DNA of 64,000 bases, taken from assembly GCA_037355855.1 (NCBI GenBank), contig CM074763.1:3906001-3970000 (forward strand). The letters are read 5' to 3'. Numbering within the stretch: the first letter of the stretch is position 1; every line of letters starts with the position of its first letter. This document shows positions 21,346 to 31,733 of the stretch, in pieces. The DNA is from Pseudo-nitzschia pungens. Taxonomy: Eukaryota > Bacillariophyta > Bacillariophyceae > Bacillariales > Bacillariaceae. The notes beneath the pieces were generated by a model that saw nothing but the letters and a program-made list of their open reading frames with translations, had not been told where the DNA came from and searched no databases. Both the position numbers and the translations under genes were made by a program.

Positions 21346-24186
21346 CTAAGAAATATTACCAATGTCTTTGCTGCCATCCTTTATTGAGTCATCGACATCA
21401 TTCACCTCACTTTTGCCAGATACTTCGCTGGGATTGCTTTGTCTAGAAGTATGTCTTGGTACATTATTACTAGTTGTTGGAAACTGCATACTTTGCACCA
21501 CCGACACACCCTCTGGAAGACCTTCACGCTGAAATTTGATTTTTGGTACGAAAATTAATGACAGGACGCCTGTGTCTGTTAAGAATATGACTCCTGCAAT
21601 AACAATGTATCTGGCTGCTGCAGAATCTTGCACGGCAATCAAAATTGGAACTCCCAAAAGAAGGAGCTCGCAGATATAAATTGATGCAAGGGCAACATAC
21701 TTCTGTTCCTGATATCTGTCCGAAAGGTTTCTCACGCGCCATAATAATCCGTTAGTAATTACCATAAGACAAACATGGATAGCAGCAATAGGTCCAAGAA
21801 ATTTCCATAGCGAATTGCTTTTGCAGTGCCCTATGCTTTCGATCGTAACAACGTCAATGTTATCTTCCTTGTTCTTGCTTTTCACACTTCGGACGTATGT
21901 AAGAGGGTCAACAATCTGCCATGCTATTAGAATAGTAGCATCCAAAATCATGAACGCAATAATTATCCTGTACATTTCTTTCGCCGTTACTTTCATCCGT
22001 CTCATGCGTGAGGCTGCAGTAGCAATCTTATTCAATCTGTATGATTTAGCTGTAAGAGAAGAGTACATCAACACCCAACCGAGGGAGTAGAGGAAAGGTA
22101 CCGCTTGGCAATGTCTCGATGCTGCAGTAGTGTCCTCCCCGACGTCGGCTTCAGCAAGAGTGAGCGGAATAATTGCGGAAGTAGAGATCATTGCCCCTAC
22201 GCAAATAAAAAATAAGAATTCTGGCTGACTCATCTTCACCACTGAATCACTTTTGTGCGCAACCATCCAGATAACATACCCGATCGCCAAAGACCAGCTG
22301 ATAACTACAAATAGGTAACCCATTGTCTTAATGCCGTTGACATTGAGATTTGCGTCTCTCTGAACGCACTCAATTGCTCCTGTATCATTCATAGTACTGC
22401 TCCCGAGAGGACAGGGAACACATTTCGTCGCTTCGTTCTCTGCAGCCATGTAAAAGTCGACAGGACAGGCTGAGCACTTATCGAGAAGGAGCGCCGGTTC
22501 CATTTCGATCGAAGTCCGATTCACATAGGTTCCCGCCAAGCACTTTACACCGCTCGGTGATGGCAAAACAATTGCCGCTTCAGCTTGGTCATCTGGTGAA
22601 ATGCATCCTAGAGAAAAGGCCATCATTTCGTCATTAAATGAAGTTGGTATCCACTGCATACCGGCAGATTCTCTCCCAGTATTTTGTTGATATTTGTTAA
22701 AGGATACAGGTCCGAATATTGTATCCGCCTTGATGTTCACCAAGGCTCGTCGCACCATTTCGTAATCATTCGAAAAGGTACTCTCAACTTTAGGGCTGTC
22801 TTGGATGCGAAAGAAAGATTCCAGCAAACTTCCGAATAGAGTAGGAATCGTGTAAGACACAACATGATCGTAACTTCCCAAATAACCGAATTCCTGCACG
22901 GCATTTTCAACGACATCCTGCCCCGTTGTAAAATAGGAATCCGAGTACTTGAAATTCTCATGCCATTGTCCGGCTCCCTGAAAGTATGGTACAACATTTA
23001 GATTTTCATTGGCCCACCCCCATGTTGCGGTTGTGAACCAGGCCATGGAGGGACGGCAACCGTTCAGGCGAATCTTAGCGAGGATGGCATCAGCTTCGTG
23101 TCTTTGAACACATGCAAATATTGCCGGGGGCAGTTGTTCATTTGTGAATTCGTCGTCGATATCAATATCATCCAAAGGAATGCTCGTGCTGGAGGGGCAA
23201 AGACGATCAGCAAGACTTTCAAGGAAGGGAATATTCTGACTGTTCTTCGCGTCGCTACCATCCTCGAAACCATCCGGATCGTACTCGATTGCACTCACGT
23301 TGAATCCTTTTTTCGTGGCGTCATCAACCACTGATCGACAAGTTGAGTAAAAGAATTCAGACTTATCGCGATATATTACCCTCACGGGTTGTATTGAGTT
23401 CGATATACCCAACGAATTCAAAAGGAAATGCAAGGCTCGAATGGCTGGAAGTGGGTATGTTTCACTGTTAACGTGAATGCCGAACACGTACGGATTTTTG
23501 TCAACATCCTTATAAAATCCTGGTGGACCTACTTGGGAGACAAGGATCTTCCTCCTTTTGAGCGCAATAGGCTTATCGGCAGCCGATGCAAACGAACAGC
23601 TGCCGATGATGAATTGTACGTTGTCAACTGTCTCGAACACCGAATCCAATAGCAACCCATGAATTTCTTGATATTCATCATCCGTCATGGTCTCGTGATT
23701 GCCAGCAACGATCGATATGAGACGAAACTTGATGAAGTGGTCGTGATTGTAACCAATGGCTGTGCCCTTACCGTTGTTGTTCGCGTTCATGAGTCGGACG
23801 GCAGTAGCAGCGCCGTCGCGATGATTGTTGCAGCTTGATGGTGTTACCTGAACCAATGTGACTTCTGACGTATTCGGAGCTCTGATATCATTATCGTTAT
23901 TGCTATCACTACTTGGTCGGATCGTTTCTGAAATGCTCGAACCATCGGCCAACGATGATTGCGAATCGCCATTTGAATTGCTGATATTGTCGTCGCGAAT
24001 GTCGTACCCGTAGAGAATGCAAGGATCAATTGCATCTCCCGGTCCATACTTCGAAATGGTATAGCTGGAGTCAGAGCATTCTTGGAGATTTGAAAACGAA
24101 ATGTGCATAGACTTTGCGATGGGTTCAGCAACCACGTCCATTGATGGGAGTGCCATGAGAAGAAGGAAGACGTCATTGAGTTTCAT
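21346..24186 (-). CDS. class C G-protein-coupled receptor, GABA-B-like
   Basis: Single-exon, 946 residues. A short signal peptide (MKLNDVFLLLMALPSMDVVA) is followed by a Ser/Asn/Asp-rich linker to about 105. A periplasmic-binding-protein-like ligand domain spans about 105-535 (for example FIIGSCSFASAADKPIAL, MAWFTTATWGWANENL). A Cys-rich NCD3G-type linker runs 549-608 (CLAGTYVN, CSACPVDFY, CVPCPLGSS). Seven membrane segments lie about 620-880, including ICVGAMISTSAIIPL, FLYSLGWVLMYSSLTAKSYRL and IYICELLLLGVPILIAV. A cytoplasmic tail of about 60 residues is rich in Ser, Thr and Asp. This is the class C plan. The ligand is unknown; a small amino-acid-like molecule is the family expectation. It acts at the cell surface, coupling to G proteins by family knowledge. 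Confidence 0.93.
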   Translation of the reverse strand: MKLNDVFLLLMALPSMDVVAEPIAKSMHISFSNLQECSDSSYTISKYGPGDAIDPCILYGYDIRDDNISNSNGDSQSSLADGSSISETIRPSSDSNNDNDIRAPNTSEVTLVQVTPSSCNNHRDGAATAVRLMNANNNGKGTAIGYNHDHFIKFRLISIVAGNHETMTDDEYQEIHGLLLDSVFETVDNVQFIIGSCSFASAADKPIALKRRKILVSQVGPPGFYKDVDKNPYVFGIHVNSETYPLPAIRALHFLLNSLGISNSIQPVRVIYRDKSEFFYSTCRSVVDDATKKGFNVSAIEYDPDGFEDGSDAKNSQNIPFLESLADRLCPSSTSIPLDDIDIDDEFTNEQLPPAIFACVQRHEADAILAKIRLNGCRPSMAWFTTATWGWANENLNVVPYFQGAGQWHENFKYSDSYFTTGQDVVENAVQEFGYLGSYDHVVSYTIPTLFGSLLESFFRIQDSPKVESTFSNDYEMVRRALVNIKADTIFGPVSFNKYQQNTGRESAGMQWIPTSFNDEMMAFSLGCISPDDQAEAAIVLPSPSGVKCLAGTYVNRTSIEMEPALLLDKCSACPVDFYMAAENEATKCVPCPLGSSTMNDTGAIECVQRDANLNVNGIKTMGYLFVVISWSLAIGYVIWMVAHKSDSVVKMSQPEFLFFICVGAMISTSAIIPLTLAEADVGEDTTAASRHCQAVPFLYSLGWVLMYSSLTAKSYRLNKIATAASRMRRMKVTAKEMYRIIIAFMILDATILIAWQIVDPLTYVRSVKSKNKEDNIDVVTIESIGHCKSNSLWKFLGPIAAIHVCLMVITNGLLWRVRNLSDRYQEQKYVALASIYICELLLLGVPILIAVQDSAAARYIVIAGVIFLTDTGVLSLIFVPKIKFQREGLPEGVSVVQSMQFPTTSNNVPRHTSRQSNPSEVSGKSEVNDVDDSIKDGSKDIGNIS

Positions 24187-24437
24187 AGTTGCGACGTACG
24201 GTATGTTGAGCTAGCCCGTTGCTGATGGAGGAAAGGATTTCATCCCTGCCCTATTCGATGCCTCGCAATGCTCGTATTGTGCTTTTCGTTTGAAGAAGGT
24301 GAAAATTCGTCGAAGCAATAATCCGAGACCTGCATCTACCGAGAAAACACCAGATAAGCCCTTTCGATTGACAATTATTGATAATTTTATCTACGGAAAT
24401 GGGAACTCGAGCAATTCCTCACGAATCATCTACAACT
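24187..24437. other. 5' flank of the GPCR gene
   Basis: About 250 bp between the GPCR start codon and the left TIR of the next element. It should contain the GPCR promoter and 5' UTR. No motif is assignable. Confidence 0.4.
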
Positions 24438-24752
24438 GGAGCGGTCGGAAATAGAAAAACGTGCGCACCGCGCGACAGGTTAAGTTTTTTCTCAAAATTA
24501 TACGTATGAACTTACCGTACATACTACGGTACATATATCAACGTGTGATTTACGTATTAATACGTAGAACGAGATAAGTAAAGTTCATGAAAAAAATCTC
24601 CACGATAGGGGGAACCGGGAAACTAAAACCGGGAAACTAAAAATAGTTGTTTTTGGTTCACGTAATTAATTAATTACGTACGTAATTAATTAATTACGTA
24701 CGTAATTAATATTACGTACGATTGGATTTAATTACGTACGATTGCAGTTAAT

Positions 24753-25157
24753 GAGTGATTCCCGGAATTACATATTACGTTTTTAGGCGTTCATATCTTA
24801 GGTAAAAAACATTCCCGGAATAACCAGACTCGTATATCTGATTCAAATGTTCATATAACCTTGTAGTGCCGTCTGTCCGACTACAAGCGTGCATAAAAAT
24901 AGATGGAATTTAAAAATAAAAAATTTGACACGTGTAATCAAACATGTGTGACGACGCGCACAAAAAATAAGTAGATGCGCCGGTTGGCAGTTAATAGAGG
25001 ATTTTGGTTTCTTTGGACAAGATTCCAAATTCCAAAATAGGCCTCGTGCGTTGAGACAAATCTAGTTCTTCCGTTGGGTGCGCAATTTTTATATGTGTTT
25101 ATTAATTCCTTGAAAGCTAATATGTAATACTCCGATATGTAATTCCGGGAATCACTC
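24753..25157. mobile_element. 405-bp MITE with 23-bp TIRs
   Basis: A perfect 23-bp inverted repeat starting GAGTGATTCCCGGAATTACA (24753-24775) recurs inverted at 25135-25157. The body is AT-rich and non-coding. A related sequence lies at 5660-6092. It is nested in the long-TIR element at 24438-27261. Confidence 0.75.
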
Positions 25158-25689
25158 AATTACCTACGATTGCAGTTAATTACGTACGATTGAAGATTAA
25201 TTACGTAACTATGTGGCTTAAATAGGTCAAGTAGCCAATTTAATGACGCAATAATAATTTAAATATGCCCTTTATCAATGTAAAACATAAGCCTTTTATT
25301 AAAGCCTCCAAATTGCTTCAATTTGATGACAAGGACGATGTATGCGCCTTTTAAAGTGCCGCGTTACCCAAGTTGAAGTAGGGGCTATCATCGCCACTTC
25401 TAAACTTACCGTTGGACTGCAGAAACGCCCGTTTAAGTAGCGCTAATTTAGTACGTAAATAAGCCGAGTAATAAATGCTCCCCTAAGTGACGATTATAGC
25501 CTGTGCGTGTGGCGATTGAAGCCCCTTCTAATGGTGATGAATCTATAAGTGACGCTTATAGCCCCTTTCATTGGGGCTCATAGCCTCTTTCAGTGGCGCT
25601 GATAGCCCCTTTTAGTGGGACTGCCCCTCTCAGTGACGCTGATAGTCCATCTTAAAAGTGTCTATTTACAGGACGTGTCCCCCTTGTAT

Positions 25690-26545
25690 TATCGACGCGT
25701 TGCTCCTTGCTGCTGCTCGCTGCCCCCCCCCCTCTTGTATTATCGACGCGTTGCTGCTCGCTGCCCCCCCCCTCTTGTATTATCGACGCGTTGCTCCTTG
25801 CTGCCCCCTGTATTATCGACGCGTTGCTCCTTGCTGCTGCTCGCTGCCCCCCCTGTATTTTCGACGCGTTGCTGCTGCTTGCTGTCCCCCCCTGTATTAT
25901 CGACGCGTTGCTGCTGCTTGCTGCCCCCCCTGTATTATCGACGCGTTGCTGCTTGCTGTCCCCCTTGTATTTTCGACGCGTTGCTGCTGCTTGCTGCTTG
26001 CTGCTTGCTGTCCCCCACCTGTATTATCGACGCGTTGCTGCTTGCTGTCCCCCCCTGTATTATCGACGCGTTGCTGCTGCTTGCTGCCCCCCCCTGTATT
26101 ATCGACGCGTTGCTGCTTGCTGTCCCCCTTGTATTATCGACGCGTTGCTGCTGCTTGCTGTCCCCCACCTTGCTGCTGCTTGCTGCCCCCCCTGTATTAT
26201 CGACTGCTGCTTGCTGCTGCTTGCTGTTTGTATTATCGACGCGTTGCTGCTTGCTGTTTGTATTATCGACGCGTTGCTGCTTGCTGTCCCCCCTGTATTA
26301 TCGACGCGTTGCTCCTGCTTGCTGTCCCCCCTGTATTGTCGACGCGTTGCTGCTTGCTGTCCCCCCCTGTATTATCGACGCGTTGCTGCTTGCTGCTGCT
26401 TGCTGTCCCCCCTGTATTATCGACGCGTTGCTGCTTGCTGCTGCTTGCTGTCCCCCCCCTGTATTATCGACGCGTTGCTGCTTGCTGCTGCTTGCTGTCC
26501 CCCCCCTGTATTATCGACGTTGCCAAGCATTGTTGCTTGCTGTCC
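25690..26545 (+). repeat. C-rich minisatellite, about 20 units of 35-50 bp
   Basis: Each unit is CCCCCCTGTATTATCGACGC followed by GTTGCT and one to four GCTTGCT/GCTGCT blocks. I count about 19 full CGACGCGTTGCT cores plus two damaged ones. C-run and GCT-run lengths vary between units. All three plus-strand frames stay open for about 300 codons because the unit lacks stops in any frame. The resulting ORFs (LYYRRVA, CIIDALLL and VLSTRC repeats) are by-products rather than genes. Confidence 0.9.
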
Positions 26546-26980
26546 CCCCTGTACTAGATTTTTTTTTTCTACATATATCCCTGTACAATTTGTACTGGAA
26601 AATCGATTTGGCTCATTCACTCAGCGAAGCGCCATTTAAAGTGACGCTGACAGCCCCCCAACATAAACCAGTTGGGATCTTAGTACAGTAAGTGGCTATC
26701 AGCGGCACTTTAAATGGCGCGTACGTACAGGTAATTAAGGTTACTCAGCTCCGGCAGAGTGACTTCTAGGGTGACTTTTTGCGCCACTTAAAGGGGCTTA
26801 TCTTACCAGTAAAGGCGCCATTTAGCGCCACTTTCAATGGCGCGTATACCTTAGACGTCTATAGTATCTTGGCTTCAAAAATAGCCTAAGCGCTACATCG
26901 ATAAACTTAAGTAAATTTTTATTATGTTATTAGTAGGCTTATTTATTTATTATATAAGCCACTCAAGAGCTTAATTGTGA

Positions 26981-27073
26981 AATCGTGCGTAATTAAATCC
27001 AATCGTACGTAATTAAATCCAATCGTACGTAATTAAATCCAATCGTACGTAATTAAATCCAATCGTACGTAAT
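26981..27073 (+). repeat. 20-bp tandem repeat in right TIR
   Basis: Four to five copies of AATCGTACGTAATTAAATCC next to the palindromic ACGTACGTAATTAATT tract. The left arm has only one or two copies, so the array expanded after the TIRs diverged. Confidence 0.85.
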
Positions 27074-27462
27074 ATTAATTACGTACGTAATTAATTAATT
27101 ACGTACGTAATTAATTTTTTACTTATCTCATTCTACTTATTAATTTGTAGATCACACGTTGATATATGCAGTATGTACGGTAATCTTAAGTTCATATGTA
27201 TCATTTTGAAAAAACTTAACCTGTCGCGCGGTGCGCACGTTTTTCTATTTCCGACCGCTCCTGTGTTTTGACTAGCGATTGGGCACGCAGCTAACGTAAC
27301 GAAATTTCGCTTTCGTTACGCAGATTCTTACGTTTTGCACCTTTGTGCGAAATTTTGCACCTTTTGCACTTTTGCACATTAAAACGGACGACAGACAGAC
27401 AACGGACAACAGACAGACAACAGACGTTTCAGTTAATCCACAGAATAGCAACTTATCCTGAT

Positions 27463-27780
27463 ATCTGAGTGAATCTGGTTCATATTTGTATGATTCCAGT
27501 GTGAATATTCCTCAATATATGCATGGGCAAGAGTATTGAAAAAGAAGTATTAAAAAATCATTGATAGTTTAGATGTCAACACTGATTAATGAACATTTGG
27601 TCCAGTACTGGAGAATGCGCTAGAAAATTCCACCAAATCATTTATCTGAGTGAATCTGGTTGATATTTGTATGATTCCAGTGTGAATATTCCTCGATATA
27701 TGCATGGGCAAGAGTATTGAAAAAGAAGTATTAAAAAATCATTGATAGTTTATATGTCAGCACTGATTGATTGATTTTGT
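27463..27780 (+). repeat. 181-bp tandem duplication
   Basis: The unit starting ATCTGAGTGAATCTGGTT at 27463 recurs at 27644 with few differences (CATATTTG/GATATTTG, CAATATATG/CGATATATG). The second unit ends near 27770. Non-coding. The intervals 27262-27462 and 27781-28020 contain ACAGACAGACAAC short repeats and no gene. Confidence 0.85.
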
Positions 27781-28020
27781 TTCCTCGGATTGTACAATGG
27801 ACTCTCATGTAATATAGGATATATAGGAAGAGATTTCTTCTCTTTTACCATATGATGCCTGGCTCAGTGGCATCTTGATTTTGGTATTACGCATGGTTCT
27901 ATTCCATGCATGCTTTGTGATTTTTTTTGGGATCAAGAACACAAGAACAATTTGGACATGTGAAGTTGTGGTGGACAGTTCAATTCAAATATCACAATCT
28001 ATTTTCTGCCCGCCCTGAGC

Positions 28021-28207
28021 CTCTTCTGCAACCTTACAAGACAAACCGAGCTAGGGGAAGCCAGTATATGTACCGAATCGAACGCCTACCAATTTCTATC
28101 TCATTGCAGTGGGCGGTTGTGAAGTAACGAGTCGCCACACTGGATTGGTCCGTCGCCACCAAAATAATAGCGAAACAAGGATCCCAGGTTGCCGCCTCCC
28201 TGAGCTC
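28021..28207 (+). repeat. 185-bp tandem unit 1, cut by element B
   Basis: Begins CTCTTCTGCAACCTTACAAG. The same unit recurs at 31409 and 31594, on the other side of element B. Removing element B and one AGCTC restores a continuous array with a period of about 185 bp. Confidence 0.85.
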
Positions 28208-31200
28208 TGTGACGGGCTGGCGTAGGCATCCCTACGAGAGACTCTAAATGATTATTGAATCCCGCATATACTCCAATATGTAGGATATTCAATGTACATA
28301 TACTGAATATTCAACGTACAGGAATACACATGCAATCCAATACTAATTGGATATTCAAATATCAAGATAAACAAAGATTCAAGTGACTCAACGATTATTG
28401 ATATTATGCCCGACGAACAATAATATCATTGTTCGATCATTCATTCCATAATCAAGGAATCATTCCCATCTCGTAAAGTATTCAACCATTCTCTTTTATA
28501 ACACAATTTATTAACCTTCCATCTTTAAAATACCTCTATCCCGTATTACGCCATCTAATTCTACTCTAGACCGTAACACAGTAATTACTGTTTGTGCTTT
28601 AAAGTAGAAACAGGAACTCAGTACTGAACTCAAAACATCCTTTATCCTAAACAACAGGGATACAACGATACCCTGACAAGCAAGAAGCAACAAGCGATCG
28701 AACGCCGATCTACATCTACGAATCGATCGAACGAAACTATCGATATCTACGAAACAACCGATCGAGCAAGAACTAAGAGACGCCGAATCGATTGAACCCC
28801 GAATCAATCGAACATAACGAATCGATCGAACGCTACGAATCAATATGGCAGGACTTTACAGAGATCCACCGATCAATTACACTCCTTCCTTCAACAGGAG
28901 CAAGCCCAAAAGAACCAAGCTCTCCATTACAAATCCTAATGGGAAACAAGACAGCATGAAGATCCCTCTATTCACCAACAGAGGAGGACTAGAGGAATTT
29001 CTATTTGTTGAAGAAGCCTTCAGGAACGCCGCAAAGCTCCTAGGACTACCAACCACCGACTACATGACTTACTTCAGCAGATGTCTAAATACAGACACTC
29101 AATCCAAGTGGAATGAAATGCTAAAGGATCCCTTGGATCCAGCTGAATTCCAATATGAAGAAAGCGCCGAAGGATATGAACAAGCAATCATTGACTTTAT
29201 CGAGCAATTCTGCAATGCGACAGACGCCAAAGATATCATGCACACTTACCTTCGAAGCTCCGAATGCAAGAAACCACGCAACGTCTCCTGCAAACATCAT
29301 GCAGACCGAATGGAACAGCTCTTCAAATACACTAAAAGACTCCAAGGCCATGCCCCTGACCTCTCAGCCACAGCAGCGAAAACAATTCTGCTACATAGCT
29401 TCCCAAGCAAATGGATCAACAGCTATGGTCTCATCCACCAAGGAATAAAAGAAGAGACCACCGTACAATTCATCATCGATCATATGAGCTGTTTAGAACG
29501 TCAAGCAAAAAGGAAATCAACCGAGTCCGATCAAAATAATTCTGATTCGGACGCTGACAGCATCGACAGCAACAGCTCTAATTCCGACAGTGACAGTGAC
29601 AGCGACGCTGAATCCGAAGAAGAGCAAGAGCCATCCAATGGCAAACGAAAATACAACAACCCTTGCCGAATTCCAGGTCATGATCATGATTGGTCTGAAT
29701 GCCCAAGAAATAAATATTCCAAAAGAAATAAGAGCAATGGCAGCAACAACAGTACTGCTTCGTCTCCTGGCAATGAAACTGGAAGCAATGAAACTGGCAG
29801 CACTGCCGCTTCCACCAACGAAACCTTCCAAGCCCATATCCGGCAAGCAATCGAATCGTATTGCATAGAACATGGAGGACGCGTCGAGAGAAACTTCGAT
29901 GGCAATCTCCAATGGCAACCATAGCCACTCGAACAAAAACAATATCAGGATCACAGTATCCAGCACCGTGCCTTCAGTTCCCCTGGAACTGAATGCCAGA
30001 TCAGCCCTGCTGACTGGGAAGACGCATGGAGGAGAACTCCCAAGAAAAGAGGGGAAGGAACCTACAGAGATGAGCCCTGTTGCAAACCAAACGTTCGAAC
30101 TAAAATCCAAAGCGCTCCAGTCCGCTCCAATGTGACGGCAACGACAATCAACCAAATAAAATAAAAGATTCAAAAATGGCAACACAAATAACAGCAAGAG
30201 GTTCGGACGCGAACTAATTGCAAGGGTACAGACGCTTATGCCAAAAGAATCCAACAATCGAATCATATATCGATAAGGGTACAGACGCAAAACAAAATAA
30301 TCGAATCGAATCATATATCGATATCGAAAAAAGGGTACAGCAGCACCAACAAGGCCAACCTTGTTCCGGACGAACACATAGTCCACAAGGAGCTCCAAAA
30401 ATCAAAGAGCAATCCCACAAAAACCATGTTCAAAACCCACAGAGGTGCTCTGGAGTTACAAAAATCCGAACTTCAGTGGACTGCTGCAAATACACCCATA
30501 AAGACCGGCAAAATATCCGGCAAATCGCGAATGAATTACATGACTCATACCGTCACTAACAATGCGTCCCCTCTCTGCTTTAAACTACAATTGCAGATAT
30601 GGAAAGCAACTCATCCAACGCAGCTCGGCTTTTCACCTACCTACAGTTCCCATTACAGGAGGTGTTTTTATGCCTAAGAGCAATCGATTTCAAATCAATT
30701 GAATTCAATTTAAAATCAGCTCCACTACCTAACGGAGACCCATCACAGTTGGGGGAGGAAAAGAATTTTCTTCGACTCTTTTTCTATTTTTACCATGTCT
30801 TTACGAGCACTCTCAAGAACAAGAAACAAATCTTCGATTTCTACAGTATCACGAAGAACCTTCTTCAATCCCAATTCAATCTACATCACCATATATCTTC
30901 TGAAATATTTCAAATGGCATATATAATCTTCAACCGGTTCTCCGAACAAGCATATCTCTTTCCATCGATACTACTCAACTCCGAACCTTATTGTATTGAA
31001 CCACATGCAAAATTCACCTAATCATTGGGGAACTATGTGACGGGCTGGCGTAGGCATCCCTACGAGAGACTCTAAATGATTATTGAATCCCGCATATACT
31101 CCAATATGTAGGATATTCAATGTACATATACTGAATATTCAACGCACAGGAATACACATGCAATCCAATACTAATTGGATATTCAAATATCAAGATAAAC

Positions 31201-31406
31201 AAAGATTCAAGTGACTCAACGATTATTGATATTATGCCCGACGAACAATAATATCATTGTTCGATCATTCATTCCATAATCAAGGAATCATTCCCATCTC
31301 GTAAAGTATTCAACCATTCTCTTTTATAACACAATTTATTAACCTTCCATCTTTAAAATACCTCTATCCCGTATTACGCCATCTAATTCTACTCTAGACC
31401 GTAACA
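28208..31406 (+). mobile_element. gag-only LTR retrotransposon (element B), TSD AGCTC
   Basis: Two 371-bp LTRs (28208-28578 and 31036-31406) begin TGTGACGGGC and end CCGTAACA, and differ at only about one position (CAACGTACAGG/CAACGCACAGG). Perfect 5-bp duplications AGCTC flank the element (28203-28207, 31407-31411). A polypurine-like ATTGGGGAACTA precedes the 3' LTR. The interior has gag followed by about 1.1 kb without protease, RT, RNase H or integrase. It is therefore non-autonomous and probably mobilised by relatives such as element A. Near-identical LTRs imply recent insertion. Confidence 0.93.
28845..29924 (+). CDS. Gag-like protein of element B
   Basis: 359 codons. The start MAGLYRDPPINYTPS is shared with the Gag of element C at the same length. 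The central capsid-like region (FLFVEEAFRNAAKLL, HTYLRSSECKKP, LLHSFPSKWINSYG) is followed by an acidic Ser/Asp-rich linker (DSDADSIDSNSSNSDSDSD) and a Cys/His motif CRIPGHDHDWSEC. That motif is diverged from the classic CCHC knuckle. It ends in an Asn/Ser/Thr-rich tail. The frame is intact, so the protein could form particles that package this RNA. No enzymatic domain. Confidence 0.85.
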   Translation: MAGLYRDPPINYTPSFNRSKPKRTKLSITNPNGKQDSMKIPLFTNRGGLEEFLFVEEAFRNAAKLLGLPTTDYMTYFSRCLNTDTQSKWNEMLKDPLDPAEFQYEESAEGYEQAIIDFIEQFCNATDAKDIMHTYLRSSECKKPRNVSCKHHADRMEQLFKYTKRLQGHAPDLSATAAKTILLHSFPSKWINSYGLIHQGIKEETTVQFIIDHMSCLERQAKRKSTESDQNNSDSDADSIDSNSSNSDSDSDSDAESEEEQEPSNGKRKYNNPCRIPGHDHDWSECPRNKYSKRNKSNGSNNSTASSPGNETGSNETGSTAASTNETFQAHIRQAIESYCIEHGGRVERNFDGNLQWQP

Positions 31407-31408
31407 AG

Positions 31409-31733
31409 CTCTTCTGCACCCTTACAAGACAAACCGAGCTAGGGGAAGCCAGTATATGTACCGAATCGAACGCCTGCCAATTTCTATCTCATCGCAGTGG
31501 GCGGTTGTGAAGTAACGAGTCACCACACTGGATTGGTCCGTCGCCACCAAAATAATAGTGAAACAAGGATCCCAGGTCGCCGCCTCCCTGAGCCTCTTCT
31601 GCACCCTTACAAGACAAACCGAGCTAGGGGAAGCCAGTATATGTACCGAATCGAACGCCTGCCAATTTCTATCTCATCGCAGTGGGTGGTTGTGGAGTAC
31701 TGGGTCACCGCACTGGATTGGACGAAAGTTGCC
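31409..31733 (+). repeat. 185-bp tandem units 2 and 3 (partial)
   Basis: Units start CTCTTCTGCACCCTTACAAG at 31409 and 31594. The second runs into the start region of the hAT transposase. Shared text includes GGGAAGCCAGTATATGTACC and TGGATTGGTCC/TGGATTGGACG. Confidence 0.85.

Larger units (their letters stand above)
24438..27261. mobile_element. 2.8-kb element with long terminal inverted repeats
   Basis: The ends are inverted copies: GGAGCGGTCGGAAATAGAAA at 24438 and its complement ending 27261. The arms extend about 265-300 bp, through ACGTGCGCACCGCGCGACAG and the ACGTACGTAATTAATTAATT palindromic runs. The left arm has about 75 bp extra (GGGGAACCGGGAAACTAAAA region). The interior has no transposase; it holds a MITE, GCGC/CTGATAG short repeats and a large minisatellite. 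Long TIRs and lack of coding sequence suggest a non-autonomous MULE-like or similar DNA transposon. No target duplication could be matched. Confidence 0.75.

Noticed and set aside
25615..26691. Three overlapping plus-strand ORFs of about 300-360 codons
   Set aside because: All come from a stop-free minisatellite and consist of the same repeat in different frames; no start context or conserved domain.
26981..27073. Regular 20-bp repeats resembling a CRISPR array
   Set aside because: Units are directly adjacent without spacers, in a eukaryotic transposon arm; a plain tandem repeat.
29872..29924. Programmed frameshift at the gag-pol overlap of element B
   Set aside because: The overlapping frame differs between elements B and C because of small indels, so no conserved shift site is supported.
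29517..30398. 293-codon minus-strand ORF over the gag of element B
   Set aside because: Antisense shadow of the Ser/Asp-rich gag region; similar shadow frames occur over the gag of element C.
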